Assembly: GCA_045651165.1 (NCBI GenBank)
Contig: JAZRRX010000056.1
Coordinates: forward strand, 4,242-68,241
DNA length: 64,000 nucleotides
Source: RGIG4608 sp045651165
GTDB lineage: Bacteria > Bacillota > Clostridia > Oscillospirales > CAG-272
Direction: 5' to 3'
Notes under the pieces: model-generated
What the model saw: the letters and a program-made list of their open reading frames with translations, nothing else
Database searches by the model: none
Told to the model about the DNA's origin: nothing
Program-made: the position numbers and the translations under genes
In this document: piece after piece, positions 34,371 through 42,468 of the stretch
How the letters are laid out: every line of letters begins with the position of its first letter
How positions within the stretch are numbered: position 1 is the first letter of the stretch

Positions 34371-36271
34371 TGGCTGCTAGAACATTAGAAGAACTTCAAA
34401 AGCAATATGGCGGCAAATCCTTCGATCCTAAAAAGGGTAAAATGCCGGGTGGACATGGTCCAAGACGTGGAGGTGGCCCTGGTGTAAGAGCCAAGGGTAA
34501 GCCCAAGGATGCAAAAGCGACAATCAAGAGATTACTCTCTTATGTAGCAAAATATAAATTCCGTTTGTTGTTAGTTCTTTGTTGTATGCTTTTTAATACA
34601 CTTGCTTCACTAACGGGTTCGTATATTCTTCGTCCTGTTATCAATGCGTTAGTTGGTCAAAATGAGCTTAAGTTTTTGGGCATAAATTTTGATAAACCAC
34701 TTGAATATCTTGCATTAATACTTACTGTTATTGCAGGTGTATATCTTTGTGGTATAGTTGCTAACTATCTTCAGGCAAGATTGATGCTTTCAGTGTCAAT
34801 GAATGCTATTGAAAATCTTAGAAATGATTTATTCAAAAAGGTACAAAAATTGCCTGTTAGGGCATTTGATAGTGATAGTAATGGTACTATTATGAGTAGC
34901 TTTACTAACGATATCGACAATATTGATATGATGCTCCATAATACAGTAGTTAACCTGATTTCAGGTTCTATAACCTTGATCGGAACGCTCTGTATGATGA
35001 TATATACTAATATTTGGTTGACTCTTATAACTATTGTTTTCATTCCAATTTTTGCACTTTTGGCAGGACAAATTGCTATGCGATCATCAAAATATTATGT
35101 AGGTCAGCAAGCAGCATTGGGTGCAATTAATGGATATATAGAAGAATCCGTTTCTGGTCAAAAGGTTATTAAAGTATTTAATCACGAAAAGATATGCGAA
35201 GAGGAATTTGATATACTTAATAACGATATGCGCGATAAGCAATTTAAGGCGCAATTCTTTGGTGGTATAATGGGTCCTATTCTTGGAAATACCAGTCAAA
35301 TCAGCTATGCATTTACTGCAGGTATCGGTGGTGTTCTTTGCGTACTTAAGGGATTTGACGTTGGTGGACTTTCAGTATTTGTAAACTATTCAAGACAGTT
35401 TTCTATGCCCATAAATATGATTTCTCAGCAGATGAGCACGATATTTTCTGCTCTTGCAGGAGCTGAGCGAGTATTTGCACTTATGGATAGAGAACCCGAA
35501 ATTGAAAAGGTAGGAGAAGTTCATTCGGCAGACAATATTAGAGGTGATGTTGTTCTTGAAAACGTTACTTTCGGATATACTCCTGATAAGACAGTTCTTA
35601 AAAATATATCACTTTATGCTCATCCAGGTCAAAAGATTGCATTTGTAGGCTCTACCGGTGCTGGAAAAACTACTATTACAAATCTACTCAATCGTTTTTA
35701 TGATATTGAATCAGGAAAGATAACAATAGATGGTATAGATATCAAAGAATATAATCTTTCTGACCTTAGAAAGAACATAGCTATGGTATTGCAAGATACC
35801 CACTTATTCACAGGAACAATTATGGAGAATATTCGCTATGGACGTCTTGATGCTACTGATGAAGAAGTAATTGAAGCCGCAAAAACCGCAAGTGCTCATA
35901 GCTTCATTATGCGTCTTGCCGATGGCTATAATACCGTTATTGAGGGTGATGGAGCTAACCTTTCACAAGGACAAAGACAGCTTTTGAATATTGCAAGAGC
36001 GGCGCTTTCAAAAGCACCTATATTGGTTCTTGATGAAGCTACAAGTTCAGTTGACACAAGAACAGAGCGTCATATTGAGCATGGTATGGATAGACTTATG
36101 AAAAATCGTACTACCTTTGTTATAGCACATAGACTTTCCACTGTTAGAAACTCAAATGCCATTATGGTTCTGGAGCATGGTGAAATTGTTGAGAGAGGAA
36201 CTCATGAGGAACTTCTTGAAATGCAGGGAAGATACTATGAGCTTTATACGGGCAAAAAAGAACTTGACTAA
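34370..36271 (+). CDS. ABC exporter half with consensus ATP site (BmrD/TM288-like)
   Basis: This 633-residue membrane and ATPase fusion protein is the partner of the preceding gene product. Its Walker A is GSTGAGKTTI, Walker B is ILVLDEATSSVD with the catalytic Glu, and the switch His is present in FVIAHRLS. The signature is LSQGQRQL, the non-canonical form expected opposite the degenerate Walker B of the partner. Before the first membrane helix there is a Gly/Pro/Arg/Lys-rich extension of about 40 residues (from KKGKMPGGHGPRRGGG), probably cytosolic and disordered. The start overlaps the partner's stop (TAATG), giving tight 1:1 coupling. Confidence 0.9.
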   Translation: MAARTLEELQKQYGGKSFDPKKGKMPGGHGPRRGGGPGVRAKGKPKDAKATIKRLLSYVAKYKFRLLLVLCCMLFNTLASLTGSYILRPVINALVGQNELKFLGINFDKPLEYLALILTVIAGVYLCGIVANYLQARLMLSVSMNAIENLRNDLFKKVQKLPVRAFDSDSNGTIMSSFTNDIDNIDMMLHNTVVNLISGSITLIGTLCMMIYTNIWLTLITIVFIPIFALLAGQIAMRSSKYYVGQQAALGAINGYIEESVSGQKVIKVFNHEKICEEEFDILNNDMRDKQFKAQFFGGIMGPILGNTSQISYAFTAGIGGVLCVLKGFDVGGLSVFVNYSRQFSMPINMISQQMSTIFSALAGAERVFALMDREPEIEKVGEVHSADNIRGDVVLENVTFGYTPDKTVLKNISLYAHPGQKIAFVGSTGAGKTTITNLLNRFYDIESGKITIDGIDIKEYNLSDLRKNIAMVLQDTHLFTGTIMENIRYGRLDATDEEVIEAAKTASAHSFIMRLADGYNTVIEGDGANLSQGQRQLLNIARAALSKAPILVLDEATSSVDTRTERHIEHGMDRLMKNRTTFVIAHRLSTVRNSNAIMVLEHGEIVERGTHEELLEMQGRYYELYTGKKELD

Positions 36272-36274
36272 ATA

Positions 36275-36302
36275 AAAAAAGCCAACTTATGTTGGCTTTT
36301 TT
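36275..36302. terminator. Bidirectional intrinsic terminator of the ABC operon and the S11 gene
   Basis: AAAAAAGCCAAC and GTTGGCTTTTTT form a 12-bp stem with a TTAT loop. It overlaps the 3' end of the convergent minus-strand gene (stop at 36287). Confidence 0.92.
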
Positions 36303-37573
36303 CTTATTTTTCTTTTCTTTTTTCTGAATTTATGTTTGCGAGATTTACTATTGTAAATAATCAAAAATAGAAACAATATCAGAGTTATTAAAAATGTTTT
36401 GCTTAATATGAATTGCTTAATTAAATCCATTGAATATAGAAAAGCATTTCTATCAATGGCTTCTTCAACTATCAAAGGAACATTGGCAAGCATAACTCCA
36501 TCATAGAAAACAGTTAGAGTTCCAATGATATCTCCTGATTTTAATGGGGCTATTAACTCGCCGTTTTGTATGTAAATACTATAGATTAAATCTTCGTCAA
36601 TTGATATTTCATCTGAGAGAAATACTGTAAGATCTTTTTGCAAATAAACATTTATTTCATTGGATGACATAGAGTATTTAACTGGAAGAGAAATGATAAT
36701 ATCATTTTGTGATTTTATTAATTTGGTGGAGTAATTGTGGATAGCGTAAGAAATCAATTCTTTTGAGTATTTTTCGGCATAATTGATTTTGGTGTTTTCG
36801 TCATCCAATTTAGCATTCATGACAATTGATATAAGTGCTAATTCGGATGTTTGATAAAAGATTACTGCACAATCTCCACTATCACTTGAACCTACATTAA
36901 AACTTGATAATCCTTTATAGTCAGTAAGAAGAGAAGAACGATTGGTTATAGTAGTGTAATCACAAATAGAATCCTTTGATAATCTATAAGATTTAGTTGA
37001 ACATATATCAACGAAAACTTGATTATTAGAGATGTAGCGAGCGAGCTTTGAAATATCGTTAATTGTTGTATACATACCACTCACATCAATACCTGTTGGG
37101 TTTAGATAATGTGTATCGTTCATTTCAAGCTCGATTGCTTTTTCATTCATTTTTTTAGTGAAGTCGGATAATGAAGAAGAAACTGTCAAAGCCAAAATGT
37201 GCGTTGCATCATTGTATCCACCGCAGAGCATCGCATATAACAAATCTTCAACTGTAAGTACATTTCCTTCCTTAAGGAGCATACTTCGTCCCATAACATT
37301 GCTAAGCATAGCTTTGGTAACAGTAATCTTTTGAGTAAAATCAATATTTGATTCTAAAATTACGCAAGCAGCCATTATTTTTGCAGTTGACGATGGAGAA
37401 ATAAGGGTGTCGGTATTTTCGCTTTGCATCAGCAAGTTATGATTTAAGTCATACAAGTAATATCCTTCTATGGTAGCTTCAGATTTATCTAGTTCAAAAG
37501 CTCCAGAAATAAAAGAAAAGGATGAGAACAAAAGTGCACTCAAAATAGCAAATATTATCACTTTTTTGAGCAT
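36287..37573 (-). CDS. S11 D-Ala-D-Ala carboxypeptidase homologue with altered active-site motifs
   Basis: This is a membrane-anchored penicillin-binding-protein-like protein of 428 residues. A signal peptide (residues 1 to about 25) precedes an S11 domain with the nucleophile motif SxxK intact (Ser62-Thr-Ala-Lys65 in SPSSTAK). The second motif SxN reads GYN (CGGYNDATH), and the KTG triad is absent: the aligned segment reads YKGLSSFNVGSSDSG. A C-terminal domain, a membrane helix (SKTFLITLILFLFLIIY) and a very basic tail follow. Normal DacA/DacF enzymes trim D-Ala from muropeptides; this one may be weak, of different specificity, or a binding protein. It is last in ireB-ribF-S11. The start is ATG 37573 after AGAGGTGA. 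Confidence 0.8.
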   Translation of the reverse strand: MLKKVIIFAILSALLFSSFSFISGAFELDKSEATIEGYYLYDLNHNLLMQSENTDTLISPSSTAKIMAACVILESNIDFTQKITVTKAMLSNVMGRSMLLKEGNVLTVEDLLYAMLCGGYNDATHILALTVSSSLSDFTKKMNEKAIELEMNDTHYLNPTGIDVSGMYTTINDISKLARYISNNQVFVDICSTKSYRLSKDSICDYTTITNRSSLLTDYKGLSSFNVGSSDSGDCAVIFYQTSELALISIVMNAKLDDENTKINYAEKYSKELISYAIHNYSTKLIKSQNDIIISLPVKYSMSSNEINVYLQKDLTVFLSDEISIDEDLIYSIYIQNGELIAPLKSGDIIGTLTVFYDGVMLANVPLIVEEAIDRNAFLYSMDLIKQFILSKTFLITLILFLFLIIYNSKSRKHKFRKKKRKIRKKPT

Positions 37574-37587
37574 TGTTCTCACCTCTT

Positions 37588-38511
37588 TTAATTTGATATA
37601 AAATATTCTTTGGTAATTTCAATATCTTTTTGGATGCGTGCCTTTAAATCATCAATATTATTAAATTTGATTTCATCTCGAATGCGATGAACAAATTCAA
37701 CTGTTATTGCTTTGCCATAGCAATCTTCTTGAAAATCTAAAATATGTGTTTCTATATTTTTGCTAGCATTAAGATCAACTGTTGGACGCATACCAACATT
37801 AGTAACACCAAAATATTTTTTATTATCTATGGTGCATATGGTTGAATATATACCATTTTTTAGAATTAGCTTTTTACTTTCTATGTTTTGGTTGATGGTA
37901 GGTATACCAAGTTTTCTTCCAAGTTGTTTTCCGTAAATAACAGTTTCTGTTATTGAATAATTCGCAGAGAGAAGAGCGTTGGCTTTTTCAATATCTCCAC
38001 TTGACAATAGACAACGAATATAGGTTGAAGAAATAACGTTATTATCTGTAGTTAACAAGGGCACAATGGTAGCATTACCATTCATAAGTTGAATAAGGGT
38101 CTGGCTATCTCCTGCAGCTTTAGCGCCAAATCTGAAATTCTCACCACACACTGCGTGAACGCAATTACATTGTTTTATCAAAATATCGTTAACAAAATCG
38201 GTGGGTGAAAGTGATTTCATATCGTTGAAATCAGCAATAATCGCATAATCTATTCCAAGGGAAGTGAATACGTTGAGTTTTTCATCTAACGAATATATTT
38301 CGTCAGTATTTTTATAGAAGTTAGAGTCAAAGAACCAAGCGCCAGTTACAACACTGGACTCAATGTTTGTGATAGTACTATATTTTTTTAAAACCTCATC
38401 AACAAGTTGACGGTGTCCTATGTGAACACCGTCAAAATTTCCCAAACAGAGAACTGTTGGATGCGTAATAGCGCTAACCTCTATCTTGGTCTTAAGGTCA
38501 ATAAATCTCAT
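37588..38511 (-). CDS. ribF: Bifunctional riboflavin kinase / FAD synthetase
   Basis: RibF phosphorylates riboflavin to FMN and adenylylates FMN to FAD. The protein has 307 residues. The N-terminal nucleotidyltransferase has LGNFDGVHIGHRQLV (HxGH) and a CGENFRFGAKAAGD segment. The C-terminal kinase has YGKQLGRKLGIPTINQ, GVTNVGMRPTV and ETHILDFQEDCYGKAITVEFVHRIRDE. The ATG at 38511 overlaps no upstream coding, but sits two bases after the ireB stop and has only a weak TTGGAA before it, so translation is probably coupled to ireB. Confidence 0.93.
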   Translation of the reverse strand: MRFIDLKTKIEVSAITHPTVLCLGNFDGVHIGHRQLVDEVLKKYSTITNIESSVVTGAWFFDSNFYKNTDEIYSLDEKLNVFTSLGIDYAIIADFNDMKSLSPTDFVNDILIKQCNCVHAVCGENFRFGAKAAGDSQTLIQLMNGNATIVPLLTTDNNVISSTYIRCLLSSGDIEKANALLSANYSITETVIYGKQLGRKLGIPTINQNIESKKLILKNGIYSTICTIDNKKYFGVTNVGMRPTVDLNASKNIETHILDFQEDCYGKAITVEFVHRIRDEIKFNNIDDLKARIQKDIEITKEYFISN

Positions 38512-38512
38512 G

Positions 38513-38767
38513 TTAAATTCCAAGATAGTTCTTTAACAATGTTGCAAGAAGCTCGTCTCTGTCGAGCTTTCTAATCAATGCGCGAGCATTGTTGTGATTT
38601 GTTATATAAGTGGGGTCCTCGGAAATGATATATCCAACGATTTGATTGATGGGATTATAACCTCTTTCGCTTAAAGCGTCATAGATTTCTTGAAGAATTC
38701 TTTTTGTTTCATCCTCGCGCTCACTAGGAACACGAAACATTTGAGTTTCACAATCTCTTCTTGCCAT
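38513..38767 (-). CDS. IreB family regulatory phosphoprotein
   Basis: This is an 84-residue member of the IreB/UPF0297 family; in Enterococcus the protein is a substrate of the Ser/Thr kinase IreK and affects cephalosporin resistance. The family core YDALSERGYNPINQIVGYIISEDPTYITNHNNARALIRKLDRDELLATLL is clear. The start is ATG 38767 with AAAAGGAG upstream; earlier in-frame codons overlap that site. The usual ireB neighbours alaS, ruvX or mltG are absent here; instead ribF and the S11 homologue follow. Confidence 0.88.
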   Translation of the reverse strand: MARRDCETQMFRVPSEREDETKRILQEIYDALSERGYNPINQIVGYIISEDPTYITNHNNARALIRKLDRDELLATLLKNYLGI

Positions 38768-38805
38768 TTTTGAACTCCTTTTCATATTTAAATTTATACA
38801 ATGAT

Positions 38806-38834
38806 ATTATATATTATTTTTTTTGATTTTTCAA
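38806..38834 (-). promoter_or_regulatory. Promoter of ireB-ribF-S11
   Basis: On the minus strand TTGAAA (38834-38829), a 17-base A-rich spacer and TATAAT (38811-38806) lie 38 bases before the ireB start. Confidence 0.75.
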
Positions 38835-38939
38835 TAGCATAATGATAAATTTTTGAAAATATTAAAGAAAAATGTGAAAAATGATATTTTTATGAAACAA
38901 AAATCAGAAAAATTTTAATATAAAAATGACAAAATGATA

Positions 38940-38968
38940 TTGCAAAAAATAGTGAAATATGATATACT
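38940..38968 (+). promoter_or_regulatory. Promoter of the uxuA operon
   Basis: TTGCAA (38940-38945), a 17-base spacer and TATACT (38963-38968) give a leader of about 50 bases. A 10-base direct repeat (38879 and 38932) flanks it upstream and could be a regulator site. Confidence 0.65.
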
Positions 38969-39025
38969 TAATTCGAATGTGTAGAATAATTTATTGCTAC
39001 AACAAAAAATAGGAGGAATAACTAT

Positions 39026-40069
39026 ATGAAAATGACTTTTAGGCATTACGGTCCTAGTGATCCCGTAACCCTTGAACAAATTTCTCAAATTCCAGGTATG
39101 TACTCAATAGTTTCTGCGGTTTATGACGTGCCTGCAGGTGGCGTTTGGAGCGAAGAAAGTATTAATGCAATCAAGACAAGCGCGGAAGCACACGGACTTA
39201 AATTCGAGGTAGTTGAAAGTGTACCAGTACCCGAAGATATCAAGCTTGGAAATGAAAAAGCTCCACAGCTTATTGAAAATTATTGCGAAAATCTTAGAAG
39301 ACTTGCAAAAGCAGGTGTTAAATGTGTTTGCTATAACTTCATGCCCGTTTTTGACTGGCTTAGAAGTGAACTTGAACATCAAGCAGATGATGGTTCTAAT
39401 AGTTTGGCTTATGATGAGCAGACTGTTCTTGCTATGAATCCTCTTGACGGTGGACTTTCATTGCCCGGTTGGGACGAAAGCTATACACTTGACGGACTTC
39501 GTGATTTGCTTAAACAATATGAGGCAATTGACGAAGAACAACTTTGGAAGAACCTTGAGGCATTCTTAACCAAGGTTATTCCTGTAGCTCATGAGGTTGG
39601 CATCAATATGGCTATTCACCCCGATGACCCGCCGTGGGGAATTTTTGGTCTTCCTAGAATTATTACTTGCGAAGAAAATCTTGAAAGATTTTTGAAGATT
39701 GTTGATCTTCCTGAAAATGGCTTGACTTTCTGTACCGGATCTCTTGGTGCTTCAACAGAAAACGATCTTGTTAGAATGAGTGCAAAATTTGCTAAGAGAA
39801 TTCATTTCGCACATATCCGTAACGTGAAGCACACAGGTCCTCGTCAATTCCATGAGGTTGCACATCCAACGGATTGTGGATCACTTGATATTTATTCTAT
39901 TATGAAAGCGCTTCATGATAATGGCTTTGATGGATATATGCGTCCTGACCACGGAAGAATGATTTGGGGCGAAAAGGGTAGATATGGATATGGTCTTTAT
40001 GACCGTGCCCTTGGTGCAACATACCTTCTCGGCCTTTGGGAAGCTATCGAAAAAGATGCAAAAAACTAA
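39026..40069 (+). CDS. uxuA: Mannonate dehydratase
   Basis: UxuA dehydrates D-mannonate to 2-keto-3-deoxygluconate in glucuronate breakdown. The protein has 347 residues and a TIM-barrel fold. Family motifs are MTFRHYGPSDPVTLEQISQIPG, VCYNFMPVFDWLRSEL, MAIHPDDPPWGIFGLPRI, TFCTGSLGA and HFAHIRNVKHTGPRQFHE; the His and Cys residues in these segments bind the metal. AGGAGG precedes ATG 39026. The following SDR gene, 18 bases away, is the usual partner. No uxaC, kdgK or transporter gene is in the window, so the pathway is only partly encoded here. Confidence 0.95.
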   Translation: MKMTFRHYGPSDPVTLEQISQIPGMYSIVSAVYDVPAGGVWSEESINAIKTSAEAHGLKFEVVESVPVPEDIKLGNEKAPQLIENYCENLRRLAKAGVKCVCYNFMPVFDWLRSELEHQADDGSNSLAYDEQTVLAMNPLDGGLSLPGWDESYTLDGLRDLLKQYEAIDEEQLWKNLEAFLTKVIPVAHEVGINMAIHPDDPPWGIFGLPRIITCEENLERFLKIVDLPENGLTFCTGSLGASTENDLVRMSAKFAKRIHFAHIRNVKHTGPRQFHEVAHPTDCGSLDIYSIMKALHDNGFDGYMRPDHGRMIWGEKGRYGYGLYDRALGATYLLGLWEAIEKDAKN

Positions 40070-40087
40070 TTTATAGGGAGAAAAATC

Positions 40088-40912
40088 ATGAATAAAGTTT
40101 GTGTTATTACAGGTGCAGGTGGTGTTCTTTGTTCATCATTTGCTGAAGAAATGGCTAAACAGGGCTATAAGGTAGCTCTTCTCGACCTTAATGATGTTGC
40201 AGCAGGTGTAGTGGCTGATAAAATCAATGCAGAAGGTGGTATTGCTAAAGCATATAAAGTAAACTGCCTTGAAAAAGAAAGTATTGAAGCAGCTCACGAA
40301 GCAATTCTTGCGGATCTCGGTAAATGTACAATCCTTATTAATGGTGCTGGTGGTAATAGCCCCAGAGCTACAACAGATAAGGAATATTATGAAGTAGGCG
40401 ACGAAGATAGAGATGATATCAAGACATTTTTTAATCTTGATAAATCTGGTTTTGATTTCGTATTTAATCTTAACATTATGGGAACACTTCTTCCCACTCA
40501 GGTTTTTGCTAAGGACATGCTCGGTCAGGAAGGATGCTCAATTCTTAACGTATCTTCTATGAATGCTTATCGTCCTCTTACAAAGATTCCTGCATACAGT
40601 GCAGCTAAAGCTGGTATATCCAACTTTACACAGTGGTTGGCAGTTCATTTTGCAGGAGCTGGTATTAGAGTAAACGCTATTGCTCCCGGTTTCTTTGTAA
40701 CTAACCAAAATAGAGCCCTTCTTTTCAACGAAGATGGCACACCTACTGCAAGAACAAATAAGATTCTTAACGCAACTCCTATGAATCGTTTTGGTGAATC
40801 TGAAGAACTTCTTGGAACACTTAGATATCTCACAAATCCTGCAGAATCTGGATTTGTTACAGGTATTGTTATTCCTGTTGATGGTGGTTTCTCCGCTTAT
40901 TCAGGTGTATAA
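40088..40912 (+). CDS. SDR oxidoreductase, probable D-mannonate oxidoreductase (UxuB/YjmF type)
   Basis: This is a classical short-chain dehydrogenase of 274 residues. The cofactor motif is GAGGVLCSSFAEEMAKQG (a TGxxxGxG variant), the helix-4 motif is INGAGG, the catalytic triad includes Ser in LNVSSMNAY and YSAAK (Tyr and Lys), and APGFFVTNQNRALLFNEDG is the substrate loop seen in YjmF-like enzymes. Its place directly after uxuA and similarity to Bacillus YjmF point to reduction of D-fructuronate to D-mannonate. Other sugar-acid substrates are possible. A terminator closes this two-gene operon. Confidence 0.85.
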   Translation: MNKVCVITGAGGVLCSSFAEEMAKQGYKVALLDLNDVAAGVVADKINAEGGIAKAYKVNCLEKESIEAAHEAILADLGKCTILINGAGGNSPRATTDKEYYEVGDEDRDDIKTFFNLDKSGFDFVFNLNIMGTLLPTQVFAKDMLGQEGCSILNVSSMNAYRPLTKIPAYSAAKAGISNFTQWLAVHFAGAGIRVNAIAPGFFVTNQNRALLFNEDGTPTARTNKILNATPMNRFGESEELLGTLRYLTNPAESGFVTGIVIPVDGGFSAYSGV

Positions 40913-40923
40913 TTAATTAAATC

Positions 40924-40951
40924 AAAAAGCAGAGAATTATCTCTGCTTTTT
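40924..40951 (+). terminator. Intrinsic terminator of the uxu operon
   Basis: AAAAAGCAGAGA and TCTCTGCTTTTT form a 12-bp stem with an ATTA loop, followed by more T's, 11 bases after the stop codon. Confidence 0.92.
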
Positions 40952-40990
40952 TTATTTTCATTTTAATTTCGAATGAAAACTTAATTTATC

Positions 40991-41030
40991 ATAAAAATAT
41001 TCATTTTTTTGAATAAAAATACTCATTTTT
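40991..41030 (+). repeat. 22-bp-period direct repeat upstream of the nusB promoter
   Basis: Two copies of an 18-base unit (ATAAAAATAYTCATTTTT at 40991-41008 and 41013-41030) differ at one base and are spaced 22 bases, two helical turns. They end one base before the -35. They contain ATTCA/TGAAT half-sites reminiscent of ArgR boxes, though the internal spacing differs from the classical box. An A/T-phased UP-like element is the alternative. Confidence 0.75.
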
Positions 41031-41031
41031 G

Positions 41032-41060
41032 TTGACTTTTTAGATTGTTTGTATTATAAT
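41032..41060 (+). promoter_or_regulatory. Promoter of the nusB-argS gene run
   Basis: TTGACT (41032-41037), a 17-base spacer and TATAAT (41055-41060). It is the last clear promoter before the long co-directional run down to argS. Confidence 0.85.
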
Positions 41061-41099
41061 ATTATAGTTAATAATCTTAAATAAAGAGGAAGATATACT

Positions 41100-41507
41100 A
41101 TGACAAGAAAAGAACAAAGAGAAGCTGTTTTTGGATTGCTTTTTGAAAGAGAATTTCGTCTTGAAGAAACCGCAGAAGATATTTTTGCACTCTCTACTGA
41201 AAATCGTGATATTGATCCAATAAAAGAAAGTTATATCAAAAATGTATTCTTTGGTGTTGTTGAACATCAAGAGGAAATTGATAGCTTGATTACTGATGCT
41301 TCTAATGGTTGGAAGGTGTCAAGACTTTCAAACGCTGTGCGCAGTGCAATTCGCTTGTGCGTTTATGAAATGAAATATTGTAGCGATATTCCAAGCACGG
41401 TGTCTATCAATGAGGCGCTTGAACTTGTTAAAAAGTTTGATGATCCCAAATCTCGCGCTTTTACAAACGGAGTTCTTAATAATATCAAAAACACACTTGA
41501 ATCATAA
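41100..41507 (+). CDS. nusB: Transcription antitermination factor NusB
   Basis: NusB binds boxA RNA with S10 (NusE) and supports rRNA antitermination. The protein has 135 residues and is all-helical. Family segments are TRKEQREAVFGLLFERE at the N-terminus, RLSNAVRSAIRLCVYEMKYCSDIPSTVSINEALELVKKF and the C-terminal FTNGVLNNI. The start is ATG 41100 after AAAGAGGAAG. It leads the run and lies one base before the TsaD-like gene. Confidence 0.94.
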   Translation: MTRKEQREAVFGLLFEREFRLEETAEDIFALSTENRDIDPIKESYIKNVFFGVVEHQEEIDSLITDASNGWKVSRLSNAVRSAIRLCVYEMKYCSDIPSTVSINEALELVKKFDDPKSRAFTNGVLNNIKNTLES

Positions 41508-41508
41508 A

Positions 41509-42456
41509 ATGAATAATCAAAAAGTTTATATTGGCATTGACACAAGTAATTACACAACTTCTATTGGTGTTTGTAATGAAAATGGTGAAATAGTTGCTAA
41601 TATCAAAAAGCTTTTGGATGTCAAAGAAGGAGAGCGCGGACTTCGTCAAAGTGATGCAGTATTTGCGCATATCAAAAACTTTTCTTTGCTTGCGCCAAAG
41701 CTTTTAGAGGTTGTTGAAAATTGCGAAATAGGTGCCATTGGAGTTTCAGTTGCTCCAAGAGATGTTGTGGGTTCATATATGCCTTGTTTTTTGTCGGGTA
41801 AAGCTGTTGCTGATATGCTAGGAGCTACTCATGGTGTAAAAGTTTATGAGTTTTCACACCAAGCTGGTCATATAATGGCCGCTTTATATTCAAGTGAACA
41901 CATAGAAGAACTCATAAAAAATGATTTTGTTGCTTTTCACGTTTCAGGTGGCACTACCGAGGCACTGTATGTGAGTCCACAAAGCAACAAATTTGATGTT
42001 CGTATTATTGCCGAAACATCTGATATTAGTGCTGGACAAGCTATTGATAGAGCAGGTGTTATGATGGGCTTAAAATTTCCTTGTGGAAAGGAAATTGAGC
42101 GACTTGCCGAGCAATATAAAGGTAAGATTTTCAAGGCAAAAATATGTGTCAAAGATGGAAAGTGCAATCTTTCGGGACTTGAAAATATTACTCAAAAATT
42201 GTATGACGAAACAAAAGATGCGAGTTATGTATCCGCATATGTGTTGAATTTTGTAGGGGAAACTCTTTATAAATTGACCTCAGATATAAGAATGGAATAT
42301 CCCAACATTCCAATTTTGTATGCTGGTGGAGTTATGAGCAATAAATATTTGCAAAATAAACTTTCAAAGTTTTCTAATACATATTTTGCAACACCTGAAT
42401 TTTCAGCAGATAATGCTGCAGGCATAGCACTTTTGACATATAAATCTAGTAAATAA
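41509..42456 (+). CDS. TsaD/Kae1-like ASKHA-fold paralogue (former O-sialoglycoprotein endopeptidase)
   Basis: This 315-residue member of the Kae1/TsaD/M22 superfamily is not typical TsaD. The phosphate motif IGIDTSNYTTSIGV is present at the N-terminus. The metal-binding pair reads HQAGH (canonical HMEAH) and the nucleotide loop reads HVSGGTTEALYV. The core AGQAIDRAGVMMGLKFPCGKEIERLA and the ending AGGVMSNKYLQNKL with FSADNAAGIALLTY fit the fold. True TsaD installs t6A37 on tRNA with TsaB, TsaE and TsaC. No tsaB or tsaE is nearby, so this may be a clostridial paralogue of unknown role. The start is ATG 41509, one base after nusB. Confidence 0.75.
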   Translation: MNNQKVYIGIDTSNYTTSIGVCNENGEIVANIKKLLDVKEGERGLRQSDAVFAHIKNFSLLAPKLLEVVENCEIGAIGVSVAPRDVVGSYMPCFLSGKAVADMLGATHGVKVYEFSHQAGHIMAALYSSEHIEELIKNDFVAFHVSGGTTEALYVSPQSNKFDVRIIAETSDISAGQAIDRAGVMMGLKFPCGKEIERLAEQYKGKIFKAKICVKDGKCNLSGLENITQKLYDETKDASYVSAYVLNFVGETLYKLTSDIRMEYPNIPILYAGGVMSNKYLQNKLSKFSNTYFATPEFSADNAAGIALLTYKSSK

Positions 42457-42468
42457 GGAGCATAGGGT

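Noticed and set aside
40991..41030. CRISPR-like or transposon repeat upstream of nusB
   Set aside because: Only two units with a 4-base gap, promoter-adjacent and AT-rich; a regulatory element or A-tract array fits better.
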